From assembly GCA_014898425.1 (NCBI GenBank), contig RCSZ01000009.1:1054001-1118000 (forward strand): a stretch of 64,000 bases of DNA, written 5' to 3'. A model generated the notes under the pieces. That model worked only from the letters and a program-made list of their open reading frames with translations. It was not told where the DNA came from and made no database searches. The stretch's first letter is position 1, and every line of letters starts with the position of its first letter. The position numbers and the translations under genes are program-made. The DNA is from Botryotinia globosa. Lineage: Eukaryota > Ascomycota > Leotiomycetes > Helotiales > Sclerotiniaceae. Positions 44,170-56,366 of the stretch are shown here, one piece after another.

Positions 44170-46811
44170 GGCGAGAGGGGCTCTCATAACATCCAAAACT
44201 AGCAAAGGTTTCATTGGTGGGAAATCCGCTATTACAAGAATCATTTGCGGTGGGACCTAGAAATTAAATGTGAAATGACGAAAATCAGAATGGAGGGTTT
44301 CCGTTTGAACTTTGGGATTGACATGAGGTACGAAACTGCTATCGTTTGGCGTTATCCAGATAGCTTACATAGCCGATTCTAGATAGCTCTAGTGATTACT
44401 ACCAAGCGACGCCTGCTTACAATCTAATAGTGTTCCCATTGAAGATTTACTACCCTGGTGAAGATCTATAGTCAAAGCATCTATAATTGGATGCATTCCC
44501 GTACTCTAAGATTGGTACGGAAAACTTGACAGTGAATATACTGTAATGATGTTGCATGCTTTCGAGACATATAAATCGAATGCTTTAGTACATTAACTGG
44601 AAGCTTTACTCAATAATTTTTTACTTCTCTAAATCGACCTCTTTTCTGGGCTATTATCTTCTTATGGTTAGTTTAGAGGCACAGCGCCTTACTCGGAAGT
44701 TCTTTTAGTGTAGTGCACTCAAAATCCGGTGCAATTCTCACCCCCTAAGATTGAAGAACTACTCTCCAGTGATGTGTAGAAGAATTCGTCTATTTCCTGT
44801 ATTCCTAGAGTTAAATTCCAAGTTAAAGATACAAAAACCTCGTCTGAAATTCAAATGCTTGAATTATCAGTCGTCGAACTTGGAATAAAGATGGCATTGT
44901 TTTAAGTTTTATGACAACGGATATGGCGAGATGACAGCTACTAGTCACAATCCCAACCCTATATTCACCGAGAAGTAAAATAGTAACTTGACAATAGTAA
45001 AAGCCCTCAAAACAACATCTAAACCAAACTCATGACAGGTGGAACTCACGTTCCCCGGCTTCGCCACCGGTATTTCAGTCTCACCCTCCATCCGCCAGTA
45101 TAACAATCCTATTCGCGTCTTGAAGATTGCTGGTGAGTCCACTGAACAGTGGAAACACTTGTGGCCATTTTATATACAAGTGATATTCGTTGTCCTCCAA
45201 GCTTCTACGGGGTGATTTGATGACGCTATTTGTATTTGTATTTCTTTCACCTCTCATAATCACCACGGTTTTTAAGTCTTAGCCATTTACAGATCATGAG
45301 ACTAGCAGGTATATGCAAAGATAATTCAATTCCTCATTTAAACCCCAAAAAGGACTCCAATACCAACGCTCGCATCATGCAAAGTGGATCACGAGCCCCG
45401 CAGAAAACTTTCCTCGTTTCCACGTTATTTCTAGCAGACTTTGTGCCATTTCCATACGCTCTCGATTTTTCTTGTACTCCTTATATGACCGCTTACAGGA
45501 TACATCTTCTATGTTATCGCTCCTATCGAGACTTTGGTAATGTTAGCCGGCAAGAGTCCTGGTTTCGATAATATTGGAAGGGAGGAATCGAAACGATAGT
45601 GGAAGTTTGAAAGTTCGAATTTGGGAAATATTACGAAAGTTTTTGGATTGGAGTCGTATTGACAACGCTATTCATTGATTGATAAGTAACGAGAATGCGA
45701 AACATTGACAACGTAAAGCTCCAATTTTGTCTATCCCTTGTCGTTCTGCTCTACAATAATAATTTCACAAGACTACCCTCCTCGTAATCTACAGAATGCC
45801 GCCTCGCTGAATCCAGCTCCCTGCTCGTAATTAAGTTTTCTTTTTCCCCTGTTTTTTGCCTCGCTTTCCGATATCGTAAGAAGCTTATATAATATCTCTT
45901 CCTTATTGTAATAACTACAGGCGAGCGCCTCCAGGCTCACACGGTGAATGTCTTGAAAATTTCGATCGTCGGCCTGGTCCAGGAGTACAATTACGGGCTA
46001 TGTCAATTCGTGGTTTGAAAATCACTGCTTGACTGCGTTTTATCTCCAAGTGTATAGGCGCACACTCATAGTGACCTTGTGGGTGAGTCATAGAGATGTT
46101 GAGCATTCTGTGCAAAGCTCTACCTTTTGATTGTCACTCACTATGGGGTTATGATACTAGCTCAGTAGGCTGAGGGCTCTCTGGTGCAAATTCCGCCAAA
46201 ACTTAACAGATTGAATTGACAGTCCATCTTTCTCAAGTCGTCAAACTCATAGACTCTCACTCGTACACTGCACATATTTGATAAACTTCGTATTAGATCA
46301 TCTTATCACCAAGACGGCAATCGATAACCTTCAAAGAGTCGAAATTTGTGAAATAGAGAAAAGTGGGATAACATGCCGCTCAGAGTGTAAGAGTGCACTA
46401 ATGAAGAAATAAGTCCTTATAGTTTTGAGGAAGAATTGTAGTGATTCATTGGTGAGGCAATATGACAATCAGGGATTTCGGCATACTTAGTTTAGGGGTG
46501 ACAATAAATTTAGCGACAATGCTTGGAAACATGTTCGGGCAAGAATTGACAGTGTATCAATTGAGAATCAATGAGCAAATCCTTCGTTTTCTATGGTATT
46601 ATAACAAGTGTCTGATCTCTTATATGCCGCGAGCGATTTGCGTAAGGTCAAAGTAATTTAATCTACCTGATCAAGCACTCGTCCTGTTATTTGTGTTACC
46701 TACTCAACTTGAAAGAATAGGCTCTCCAAAGCACAATGACTTATTAATATTATACTGCTGCAAACAGAAATATGGTAAAAATGGTAAGTCTTCCAAATAA
46801 TCCCAAGTATT
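44170..46811. other. 2.6-kb intergenic region, no gene recognised
   Basis: Only short frames without motifs. A tRNA-like A-box/B-box pair near 46158-46194 is too closely spaced to form a tRNA. Confidence 0.6.
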
Positions 46812-48623
46812 CTAACGTAAACTATCCACCTGTTCCGCAAGCCCGAAAGCCGCATGCTCAACCTCTCTCCCATCATCCCCATCACTATAATCACCATTCT
46901 CTCCACGAGGACGTTTTAATTTACCCAGTCTAAGTTTATAATCCTTCATAACATCCGCATCCGCACTACTTAAAGAATGACCTCTTGCAATTTCGTCTAA
47001 AAATGGATTTCTCGTTGTAACAAGTATCTGAGAAAAGATATCTCCAGTACGAATGCCAGTTTGCATGAGCACAAAAACGCCTACTAGAAATGAAATAAGA
47101 CCAAGACAAAAAGCGATAGAATAAGGAATTAAAAGAAGATTTGGGTTGTAATAATACACTAGTGTTTCTTTCGAAGATGAACAGCTTGTACTTGTGCTTT
47201 CGGGGCTAAATGCAAGTGTCGAAATAGTTAGGTTGGTGAGAAGCTCTGGAATCCCATTAAGAAGGTCTCTATTTACGAACCAGAGAGACGAGATCGCTCC
47301 GCTGTTGGCATTGACAATGTTTCCAACAAGTATTGTGTTTCCTATATTTGTATCAGGTGTTGAATACTGTGTCGTGGGTGACTGTGCCCATGTACCATTA
47401 AGATGCTTGTCGTAAACTTCTCGAACAAGTGTCACAGAGTTTGAATGCCATGGATAATCTCCTGGGGAAACATACTCTGTCATATTTAGATTTTGGAGCT
47501 GTTCATGATAGGTGAGACTTGGGGAAAACTTTGGCGATCCATTTGTATAGTTGACAGAAAGTTCATATGTTGCATTGTAGGCGGTGCAAAGGATTGATAC
47601 ATAGTTAAGATCGCTTTGTACTTCTGCTTTCGAGTTGTTTCGGTACGTAATTGACAATTTGATGAGCGAATCCTCATCCTCATTGAAAGTTGTCAAGTCT
47701 GTGGCGTTATAGTAAAGGTAGCTAGCTACTTGCTCATTCAGATATGACGGGTTGGAAGTGTTGACACATTGCAAGGCAGGGCCATAGAAAGAATGTTGAA
47801 ATGAACAATTAGTTCCACAAGGCGATTTTAGATCCAGAATAACTCCTTGAGCAAAGATCTGGCTGGCTAATTTTTGAATCCCTGTATTAGGCCCTTGGAT
47901 ACCGGAACCATGGGGTATCATCTGATAGAAGCTTATATTAGGCGAAGATGCAGCGAAAGTCGGCACGATACAGATGCTATCGTTGAAAGTAACTATTGGT
48001 CCTACAACTAAACTACCGGGAGATAGTATGGCAGATATCGGGATGGTCCAAGCAAAACCAGCTAAAGCAGTGGCTAGCGGTGCATTTGCAAATGCACTAG
48101 GGACAAAGCTGAAGGGATTGCTTGACAGAGTAAACAATTTGTCTAGTAACGATATTTTGATATCTCTTCTGCGGAAACTGAACCAAAGTACTTCTTGTAG
48201 GGCTAATAATATGGTAAGTGTGAAGGAAGTCTTTACCAAAAAAGCTGCGGCGGAACCAAGGTTGTGTGCCCAAGATTGAGAGAACACGGTTTGCGGTTGT
48301 TGGTCAAGACTTTGATACGCAAAGTGATGTCCAAGGCCTACTGAGGAGCCCAGAAGTAACCACATAACCATCAAAGCAATTGGCCTCCACCAATGATGGC
48401 TCTTATGATTCTCCAACTCAAAGGCACCATTTGAGTCACGGGAATGCCTCTGGTGGATTGCTGCAGGAGTTTTTTCGGGCTGCGGTGTTTCAGCCATATC
48501 CAGAAAGTATTGCGCTTCGTTATCATTATCATGGTTTGGATGAGGAGAGATATTTTGAAGTTCTTCAGAACGTTGAAATGAAGACGGAACTGGCTGGCTG
48601 TGAAAGTGGGTTTGGACATCCAT
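46812..48623 (-). CDS. Glycosylated multi-pass membrane protein ('formylmethionine deformylase-like' family)
   Basis: Single exon, about 603 aa from ATG 48623. An N-terminal cytoplasmic arm of about 80 residues precedes TM helices (WWRPIALMVMWLLLGSSVGLG; AAAFLVKTSFTLTILLALQEVLW; ATALAGFAWTIPISAIL) and one near the C-terminus (IPYSIAFCLGLISFLVGVFVLM). Between the third and the last helix lies an outside domain of about 300 residues with many N-glycosylation sequons (NISF, NCSF, NATD, NNSK, NMTE, NGTW, NLTI) and six or more Cys. The motif GIRTGDIFSQILVTTRNPFLDE follows the last helix. The family is widespread in Pezizomycotina and often labelled formylmethionine deformylase-like although no deformylase motif (HExxH) is present here. 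Function unknown; probably plasma membrane. Confidence 0.8.
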   Translation of the reverse strand: MDVQTHFHSQPVPSSFQRSEELQNISPHPNHDNDNEAQYFLDMAETPQPEKTPAAIHQRHSRDSNGAFELENHKSHHWWRPIALMVMWLLLGSSVGLGHHFAYQSLDQQPQTVFSQSWAHNLGSAAAFLVKTSFTLTILLALQEVLWFSFRRRDIKISLLDKLFTLSSNPFSFVPSAFANAPLATALAGFAWTIPISAILSPGSLVVGPIVTFNDSICIVPTFAASSPNISFYQMIPHGSGIQGPNTGIQKLASQIFAQGVILDLKSPCGTNCSFQHSFYGPALQCVNTSNPSYLNEQVASYLYYNATDLTTFNEDEDSLIKLSITYRNNSKAEVQSDLNYVSILCTAYNATYELSVNYTNGSPKFSPSLTYHEQLQNLNMTEYVSPGDYPWHSNSVTLVREVYDKHLNGTWAQSPTTQYSTPDTNIGNTILVGNIVNANSGAISSLWFVNRDLLNGIPELLTNLTISTLAFSPESTSTSCSSSKETLVYYYNPNLLLIPYSIAFCLGLISFLVGVFVLMQTGIRTGDIFSQILVTTRNPFLDEIARGHSLSSADADVMKDYKLRLGKLKRPRGENGDYSDGDDGREVEHAAFGLAEQVDSLR

Positions 48624-49587
48624 GGTCACTGTTGGTGAAGAATATTCCGAGGAGAAGCGACTGGAGATCTAGTAGTTCAACTAAAGTGCCGCGTGCTTAT
48701 AAAAACCGATTAGAGCCTCAAAATGGGAGAAGGGGCTACAAAATGATGATAAAAAGCCACAGTGACACCACAGTGCGGCTGAGCCGTGTCCAAATTCTCA
48801 GCCTATAAACTACATTCTTGCTCTTGGCTCTCCAAAGAGTGGAAAAGATACGACATGTTATACGGCCTTGGTTGGGATAATATACGAGTTAATGCACCTG
48901 ATTATTTCCAGATGAAGTGTCACATAGGCATGAGAATTGATGTGATGGTAAATTTTGTTCGGCTTAGCTTTAATTCACATTGCATTATGATAGCATCGTA
49001 TGCATCTGATTCAATGACAACTAGTGTACCATGTTAGAATTTATTGTTCTGATATACAAACATATCGGTATATACTATGGTTATTGATTTAACATCATCC
49101 AACATTCCTCTTCAATCGTTTGGTACCTAATGATCTCATGAAAAGCCATTTCTTGGCGTTCCCATCCCATTTGACCAATTATCGGAACCTATGGTTTTGT
49201 TCCAGCTGAATACTAATTCAGACTTCTTGTTTCTGTCATTTTCGTTTCCTTTTCGTCTGTGCCAGGCACACAACTTTTGTTACAATCATATTTTCCCAAA
49301 ACCAAACTCTCACTTCGCCAGGTTGAGGAATGCTCGCAAGAAGATCGCTGTTAAGAATGTCAAGAGACTTATTTACTCAGGAACCCGAATATTCCGAACC
49401 AGAAAACTATGAGCGGTTTCATAAATCTTCCGAATATTCTAATGACATTGAAAATCGAAAGCTACTGATTGGTCATCCGCACCCCGGTCTGTTGGAAATC
49501 TTGACTTTACTGCGATATTGGTGTCAACGGCATTATAGATATGTACTATTTTTGCTGTTCTTATACCACAACAGCTATGTTTCTACT
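48624..49587. other. Intergenic, no gene recognised
   Basis: Promoter of the membrane protein on the left; rest shows no family-like frame. Confidence 0.5.
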
Positions 49588-50685
49588 TCATCCAAGAGGT
49601 TTCTTTCTTTTAGGCGTGTTGGGTTTGCGACTGGATTTATTTTCGGCAGCCGGAGTCGGATCCTGCCTAGATGTGTTTCTTGAACTCGTAATTTCCTCCT
49701 TCGGTTGCGAGGGAGTAAGATATCGTCTTTCACCTCCATCATCTTTGCAAGGAGATAAACGTTCAATACCCTTAGAGGGCTCGGTTTTCTCACGCTTCTT
49801 CCCGTGCTCACCACTCTTAGGGGGTACACGTTTTTCACCTCTATTATCTTTGCGAGGAGGATCAAATCTACTATCTTTGCGAGGAAGTGCACGTTCACCA
49901 CTCTTGCCAGTACCTTCACGTTTATCGTGATCACCACCAATTTTCTCTGTTGGACTATGAGGTTGCTGTGTTTTCGAAGAAGGCGGTTCAGAACTTTTCT
50001 TCGCATCATCATTTGTCTTTCCTGCTGATTCCGGAACCTCTGGTGTCTGCTCGTAATCCTCCGGTCCTATCATGTTCCATCTTCTTAACAACCTTTCTTC
50101 CGGCATAGGCAATCCCCAATTCTCTACCTCATCTGATAATGAAGCCCATCGACTAAGCCTACCGTTATTAGATAGGAGTCGACCACAAGCAATCTCGATT
50201 CGATATGCTGCCGCTTGCCACGCGTGTTCACGGCCATACGGACCAGCTTGCTCCACTAAGCTGTGACACCCGTCACAGCCGAAGATGAACAGGAAGGCGT
50301 GTATCAACTCATGAGCTATTGTCCCTATCCAATTTTTCGTTCGCTCTTCTGTAGTGCAGCCAGGCTCTGAATCAATATAAAATTAGATTTTGGTGTGTAT
50401 CATGTGGCAATCCTTACTAAATTCAGGAAAGGCCATAGCCCTGTACATAGCAGTTCTTGCTTCCTACCATTGCACATAATAGCTCATCCGTTTACTAGCG
50501 AGTAAGCACCCAAAGAAAAATAATTTATCATAGGTAGTGACATAATAGGTTACCGATTCTTTGACAGGATTCAAATAAGACTCAGATGTTGAATCATGTT
50601 TAGCGAGTTCTTTGGCGAAGAGACGGACATCATATTTTTCTTTTACGAACCTCAAATTTTGAGCCTCTATTTGTATGTCTGTCAA
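49588..50685 (-). CDS. SprT-like HExxH metallopeptidase domain protein (5' exons unresolved)
   Basis: The last exon, 50366-49588, is firm: it starts PGCTTEERTKNWIGTIAHELIHAFLFIFGC, with the zinc motif HELIH, followed by CDGCHS and GREHAWQAA, which may supply the third ligand. A 51-nt intron (50417-50367) precedes it and links to EARTAMYRAMAFPEF. Further upstream is a helix-rich stretch to 50685 (IQIEAQNLRFVKEKYDVRLFAKELAKHD) in the same frame, but a TAG at 50466-50464 separates them. Either a short intron spans that stop or the gene is damaged. After residue about 90 of the last exon the protein is a disordered Lys/Arg/Ser tail ending KRKKPLG. Family role: SprT domain proteins are zinc proteases, including DNA-protein crosslink proteases; the basic tail would suit nuclear work. 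Confidence 0.68.
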
Positions 50686-53097
50686 TTCAGATCCTCAATG
50701 TGATGCGTTTTTGACTAGAAGTACTGCCAAGTATGATCTTTTGTGATGGTTTACAGTTAACTTCCTAGTAGCCTTGTCCTTGAAGAGATCCTGCTCTTCG
50801 CTCTCTTTGAGATACTTGTGTTATCAAAGCATTCTTGGGTTGAATTATTGAAAATGAAGTACTTTCTAATATCGGGGAAAGTCGTAGTATTTATATTGCT
50901 TTCTCACGAGGCCGTCTTGACTCCTAGCTTATTTTGGATCCGTTGGCCTTTTCTCTCGCCCCAAATTGACATGTACACTGACACTGATATAAGCGACAAA
51001 GAAGTCTGGTCTTACCAAGGGAGTCCTATAATTCGAATGACAATAAATACATCAACAGCGAACAGCTGTAACAGAAATCGCATCAATAATGACAAGGAAT
51101 TCCCAATGAATACACTTGGCTGTAGGATGACGAGCAAAATGAAACTAAGAACCAGACGCTTATCATTCCATAGAACGACAAGAAAGTACATAAAAGACAA
51201 TTTGTATAGAAGGTGATAATAATTACCATGGCAATCAAAGTCATATCCGTATGTTGCCTATTCGTAAGAGGAAAAACAGGCCGGGTTTAGCCACATCTTA
51301 ATACGTTCAATAATCTAATCTTCTTCATTTAATCCTAGAACAAAAGATATCTTTTAATTGCAATAAGTATAGTTATAAGATGGCAGTTATTGCAACTTTT
51401 TCAGATTTGTTATATTTATTTGTACTTGCTTTATCATTCAATTAATTGAAAGATTCCAGTGAAGATTTGAACGGTCGATTGCGGCCTCTTTTTGCTCCTA
51501 AGAATAGGCAACCTCACACTGACAATAAGCGAAGTCGTGGAGGCCACGTGATCAAACAACGCTCCCTTGCGTATAGTATTAGGTCTATGAGCTTTAGGAT
51601 TTTTCTGAACTCTTTGAAAATTCTGCATTACAATTAAACGAGCCCTAGTTCTCCGTCCCTATTATCATGTGAATTTTAGTAATGATCACGTTCTCTCGAT
51701 AGCTTTTGACTCCTTTAGATAATCTAAAGCTTCAAGCTTTAAACAAAGTTATACAATTATCTAAAGAGAGATTCCCCAGCTGAAGTACAAGATTAGACTT
51801 TCTACCACTTGAAATAAACGTAGATAGCGACGATTGATTTAAGACAGCATTCATCTTTCAGTGAAAGAATTTAGCGAGGGACACTAATCCTATGATTAGC
51901 TAGGAATTATGATCTCAGATTTCACCCTTGAACCTCTCGAAGCTCATCAACAAAGTATTCGCTTTGGAGACAGCAAAGGCATGAGATGCAAATAGGTGCA
52001 AGGAGACAGAATTAATGTGGATAGAAGTCAACAGCGAGTCTTGATTTTGGTCCTCTGCCGTTTCCCAACTTCAGGACCGCAGCTTGAGCTAAAGATGGAG
52101 ACAGAACACAGAATCTTCAAAATCTCCTCAGAACACTATGTATAATAATACACCCATAGAATTCTCAACGTAAAAGTCTTTTGGATACTAGCATAGTAGT
52201 TGATGAGACAAGTCCAACTTGCCAAGCCAAGCTCACAATTCAAATTTTAGTGCTCAACAAGAAAACCCCTCAATTCTATCTGTCAATATAGACAGAATAG
52301 TATTATTCCAAATATCCTAAGCCCTAAAATCTCACACTATTCTTCGTAAATTTTCAGTAATATTATACTTACTTTTTTTTGGGCTTGTTTTAGCAATAAT
52401 ACTCTCTCACTCACTTCATCTTATATTCAAATTTCTCATTCAAAACATTAAGATATCTAATCTCTAATCTACTTTCATCTCATTCTGAATAATAAAAGCA
52501 TTTTGCTCAAAATAGTCAATAAAGGCAATTACTACACAAAATCTAAATTACACAGAATTTTATATAACATTTGAATTCTAGAATGAAAACATCCATGTGT
52601 AAATTTGATATTACTCTAGTATTCGCATTTGATATATTAACTACTATTCTTATATTGATAGCTAGAGTAAAACGTAGTCGTAGCAGAACGAGACTAATGA
52701 ATTGAATCGAGCATATTGTATGTATGACTTGTGTACTTGGAATTGCTAGTTATATTATGGAATTCCTTGGCTTTCCACATTGTTTCTTTTAACAAATGCT
52801 AGAGAATTTTTTTTCTATCACAGCACTCCGAGTCGCTCGCTTGTGTCATGGAATATCTATTATAGAATATTATTTTGAAATATCAGAAACATCAAAAAAG
52901 GCACAATTATCAAGCAAGCATGTACAAAATAGACAAGGCAAATCATCAAAATAAGGGTATAGTAAGTATATCAACGCCAGGTGCCTGCAAAAATACAGGT
53001 CCTGAAATCCAATTCATTTCAAACTTCCCAAACTCCATCCCCATGCGCCCTCATCTAATCCCACAATTCAGTAATTTTGTCAGACTCAAGCTCCCGT
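50686..53097. other. 2.4-kb AT-rich gene-poor region
   Basis: No family-like frame on either strand. A 132-codon frame at 50818-51216 lacks motifs; 5' exons of the SprT-like gene may lie in the left part. AT content rises from about 51280 to 52900. Confidence 0.55.
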
Positions 53098-54198
53098 TTA
53101 AGCGTTGTGATGAGTTGCATTCGAATAAACTTGCTCGTGGCTAGGCTCCGTAATCAAAGTTAAATCAGCCTCAGAATGTCCAAAAGCATCTGGTTGTCGG
53201 ACCGACTTGGATCTCTTTTGGTTATATGCTTGCATTGCCTCTTTGCTTTCTGCATCCAATTGCGCCAAACGAGCCGCTCGAAGTTGGTTGGCCGCTTGAC
53301 GATCCTTGCATCTAATTACTATAAGTCCAATAACGAAAGCACTAATTGAAACTGTGAAAAAAATTGTAACTGCTAAGCCGGATGGTGTAAGTGTATTGTC
53401 AATCTCCATACATACATCTTCCCCAGATGCTGCAGTTGTACAAAGTACTCCTGCCGCACAAGTTGAAGATGCGGCTGAGGTAGTGACACATCCAAGGGTA
53501 ACACCAGTGGATGCACCTGTACCATAGGAGCATACACTTGTGAAATAATATGAGGTTGTAGAACAGACTAGTGTGCTTGAAGAAGTTCCGGTTCCACTAC
53601 TTGTCGCACTAGTAGTTTCACCGGATGTCGAGGAAGAAGTTGTGCTTGCGTTTGTAGCAGTCGTGGGCGAAGCCGCAGAGCTCGAAGAGGCTGAAGTCGA
53701 AGCAGTTATAGATGCGGTTGTAGATGCGGAGGTTGCGGTTGTAGATGCGGAGGTTGTGGTTGTAGATGCGGAGGTTGTGGTCGTGGCAGCGGTTGTACTT
53801 GCAGAACTCGAACTAGAGGATGAAGCCATTGTAGTAGTGGATTCCGTCTTACTTTCAGCAGTTGAACTTGTCTCGGTGGCTCTCTTTCTTAGGTCCTCTT
53901 TCATAAACTCTTCAGCCGGTTCTTGACGATCATTACATTCGTATGAAAACCATACTGCTGACACAGTAGAATCGATCGCATCGCATCCACCAGCTATGAA
54001 GCATTGTTCAATTTGATCCAAGTTTCTTAAATCGACATCTTCTGCAAGGCATTTGACAATTGATAAATCATCTCCACAGGAGTTTCTGATCACAAGATCA
54101 TGGAAATTTCCTTGTATACACCCCTCTGACATCAGAGATTGATAGGCGTAGACGATAGCTGTTGAAGACGCCAAGAAGGAAAGTAGAATTGGACGCAT
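53098..54198 (-). CDS. Type I membrane protein: Cys-rich head, Ser/Thr-rich stalk, TM, tail (wall-sensor-like)
   Basis: Single exon, 366 aa. Signal peptide MRPILLSFLASSTAIVYA; Cys-rich ectodomain (residues about 27-88: GCIQGN, NSCGDD, VKCLAE, QCFIAGGC, SYEC) with spacing similar to, but not matching, CFEM; Ser/Thr-rich region (about 108-220) with AST/TTSAST tandem units, heavily O-mannosylated in such proteins; a second Cys cluster (LVCSTTSYYFTSVCSYG, GCVTTS, STCAAGVLC, DVCMEI); a TM helix (GLAVTIFFTVSISAFVIGLIVI); and a charged tail of about 60 residues. The layout is that of fungal cell-wall stress sensors (WSC/Mid2/Mtl1 type), but no WSC domain is seen, so the role is inferred from architecture. 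Confidence 0.82.
   Translation of the reverse strand: MRPILLSFLASSTAIVYAYQSLMSEGCIQGNFHDLVIRNSCGDDLSIVKCLAEDVDLRNLDQIEQCFIAGGCDAIDSTVSAVWFSYECNDRQEPAEEFMKEDLRKRATETSSTAESKTESTTTMASSSSSSSASTTAATTTTSASTTTTSASTTATSASTTASITASTSASSSSAASPTTATNASTTSSSTSGETTSATSSGTGTSSSTLVCSTTSYYFTSVCSYGTGASTGVTLGCVTTSAASSTCAAGVLCTTAASGEDVCMEIDNTLTPSGLAVTIFFTVSISAFVIGLIVIRCKDRQAANQLRAARLAQLDAESKEAMQAYNQKRSKSVRQPDAFGHSEADLTLITEPSHEQVYSNATHHNA
53700..53790 (-). repeat. Coding tandem repeat in Ser/Thr stalk
   Basis: Units of GTTGTAGATGCGGAGGTT (as read on the + strand) repeat about four times, encoding TTTSAS/TTATSAS on the - strand; a likely source of length variation between strains. Confidence 0.8.
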
Positions 54199-55991
54199 GT
54201 TTGAATTTTGTCAAAAGATGGTACAGGTACTTTGAAGGGTAGTTGTGAGAGAAAAGGCTAGAGTCTTCTCAACTGATATTGAGTAATGATAAAAATGATG
54301 GAAGAATCAAGGGATGAATAAGAGTTTGATCAGAATAAGCTACACGAGTGAATATAAAGATGGTGGGGGATATAAGCACTAGATAAATGCAAAGAAAAAA
54401 AATGCTTGTCAAGTGGTTTCAAAGCTGGACAGTGAATAACTTCCCTACAATTATCGTGAACTTCCAGTTATTTTAGGCTCCGAGGCGGCGAGGCGTAGCT
54501 TTGAAGCTTCAACTCGTTTAAGGCTGGACTGATATGAGAGGCGTAGCATCATTTCCCTTGTCAATTATACTTACGTTGAACAAATCAAACGTCAATATGG
54601 GGGATTAAAGGGTCAGCCTTGTAAGTAAGCATTCGGAGCTACCCATGGGGGGCCATGAATGTTTAAGGTTCTTCAACGTCTCCGAGATAACGTCAAAAGC
54701 AGTATTTGGATGGTTTGCGCAAGTGTTACAGCAGCAACAATTGACCCATTAACAAGAGCCTGATATGGGGTGTTGGAAGGATTTTGCTGCTGACAAGAAT
54801 GCGCTGTGTCTTTTTCCCCCTTGTACACACATACAATGGTACAACTGTACGGGATAACTGCATAACGGATATATGACGGTGCACTTGTGATAAAAGCAAA
54901 CAAAACGAGCCAATACTTATTATCACTCGTTGCAACGGGTAATATTTCGGGATGTAAAGATTCTTCTTTTTTCACCAAAAAAATGGATGAAGACTGCAGA
55001 GGACGCGTAGAGGATAGCGTAGTTAAAGTTAGCATACATACCTAGTGGATACAAAGTCTCTCCACTAGTCGCGGTCCCCAACTCACTGCGCATTTGGTGA
55101 CGAGTCAGGGAGTAGAAGTAAATCAGATTCATCATATAGATCCAGTCGGACCTGTCGGATATTGAAAGATTGGGAGCAACTAAGGACTTCAAAGTTCCAA
55201 TGCGTTTTAGGTGATGGGTAAGATGATAATTGTTGTAAATTGGTCCTCAACGCTCAGTGTCACCGGCACCGCCGGGTCGAAGCGTTAATTGGGTCCACAA
55301 CGAAAATGTACCGAATCGACTATTGATGCCAAACCATAGGGCCATTGCTGTGACAGTGTATGTAACCGCTATGGTACCTAAGATTGCCAGCAACAATTCG
55401 GGTATGGCCTTGCAGGACCGAAAAGTTTCTAGAGAAATCAATAGAGTTAATTCAAAGTAAAAAGTGTAAATAAAAATGAAATGGAATGGATCTACTATAT
55501 AAGAATGGGTTCTCCCTCTGGATGGAAAAAATAGATGAAGAAATGAAAAGGTAAAGAGTGGATGGATGGATAGATGGATGGATAGATGGATGAATAGATG
55601 AATGAATAGATGGATAGATAGATGGATAGATAGATGGATGGATGGATGGATGGGTGAGGAATATCAAAATGAAGGGGCAGTTCGTGAAAGTTTGCAAACT
55701 AAGAACTTGAATTGAAAGCAGTGTATCACGTGTTGACAAAATCACATGATAGCTTGGCTATGACGTACGCATCTGAATTCAGCAGGTGAGATGAAGCGCA
55801 GCAGCCTTGTTTAGGCAATTTGTTACAAGAAGAAGGCTTGGTTGGAAGTTCACCGAACATAAAGACTCGCTTCTTCCGCTGTTCTATTCATGATCTTTAT
55901 CAAACACTTTCAATCTCATCCAAGAAGAAACTTTCAAGTAATATTACCAATATCAAAGACCAAACACTTTTCATCAAACCCATATTCCAAA
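54199..55991. other. Intergenic; scattered membrane-protein-like frames on the - strand
   Basis: Frames at 55441-55247 (AIPELLLAILGTIAVTYTVTAMALW) and 55192-54923 look like pieces of a membrane protein and a GTATGT...GCTAAC...CAG intron-like segment sits at 55040-54995, but no start codon and several stops prevent a gene model. Possibly a decayed gene. Also holds the tetranucleotide repeat at 55561-55656 and the leader of the I78 gene. Confidence 0.35.
55561..55656. repeat. (GATG/GATA)n compound tetranucleotide repeat
   Basis: About 24 units of GGAT, AGAT and GAAT in mixed order. Confidence 0.95.
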
Positions 55992-56366
55992 ATGCCTCTC
56001 GTCGATCCAGTTACCAACAGTGCTGCCGGTGGCGAAGACAAGAACCAAGTATGGATGAGTAAATTGGCTGGAAAGAAGATCGGTGACTCCAGTGATGAGA
56101 CTGTACGTTGGTCGTTTTATTGTAGTCAAACAATAACCATGTCGTCTACTAACATTCCACTCATCGATAGACATTCGCAAAGCAAGATCTTCCCGAAGAG
56201 CACAGAATCATTGAGCCTGGATCGATGGTTACCAAGGACTTCAAGGAGAACAGGTTAGCACTCGCAACCAGTACTTACGTTCAGAATCGTCATCACTAAC
56301 TCGATATGTAGACTCAATATCCATCTGAATGAAGATGGAACTGTTTCGCATGTCAACCACCAATAG
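55992..56366 (+). CDS. Peptidase inhibitor I78 family protein
   Basis: Three exons, 55992-56102, 56171-56253 and 56312-56366, 82 aa; introns of 68 and 58 nt restore GDSSDET-TFAKQDLPEEHR and KEN-RLNIHLNEDGTV. The family signature is HRIIEPGSMVTKDFKENRLN followed by NEDGTVSHV, as in I78 (IxPGxxVTxDxxxxRLNxxxD). No signal peptide, so a cytosolic protein. Family knowledge: I78 members, such as the ascomycete Aspergillus elastase inhibitor AFUEI, inhibit serine proteases; many cytosolic ones have no tested target. Complete by length. Confidence 0.9.

Noticed and set aside
46158..46194. tRNA-like A box (TAGCTCAGTAGG) and B-box-like GGTGCAAATTCC
   Set aside because: The boxes are only about 25 bases apart and no acceptor or anticodon stem can be drawn; probably chance or a tRNA fragment.
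50818..51216. 132-codon frame on the + strand
   Set aside because: No recognisable domain and poor composition for a protein; the opposite strand is equally open in part.
54673..55441. Possible multi-exon membrane-protein gene on the - strand
   Set aside because: Hydrophobic pieces and one good intron-like segment exist, but there is no ATG start and several stops; not enough for a gene call.
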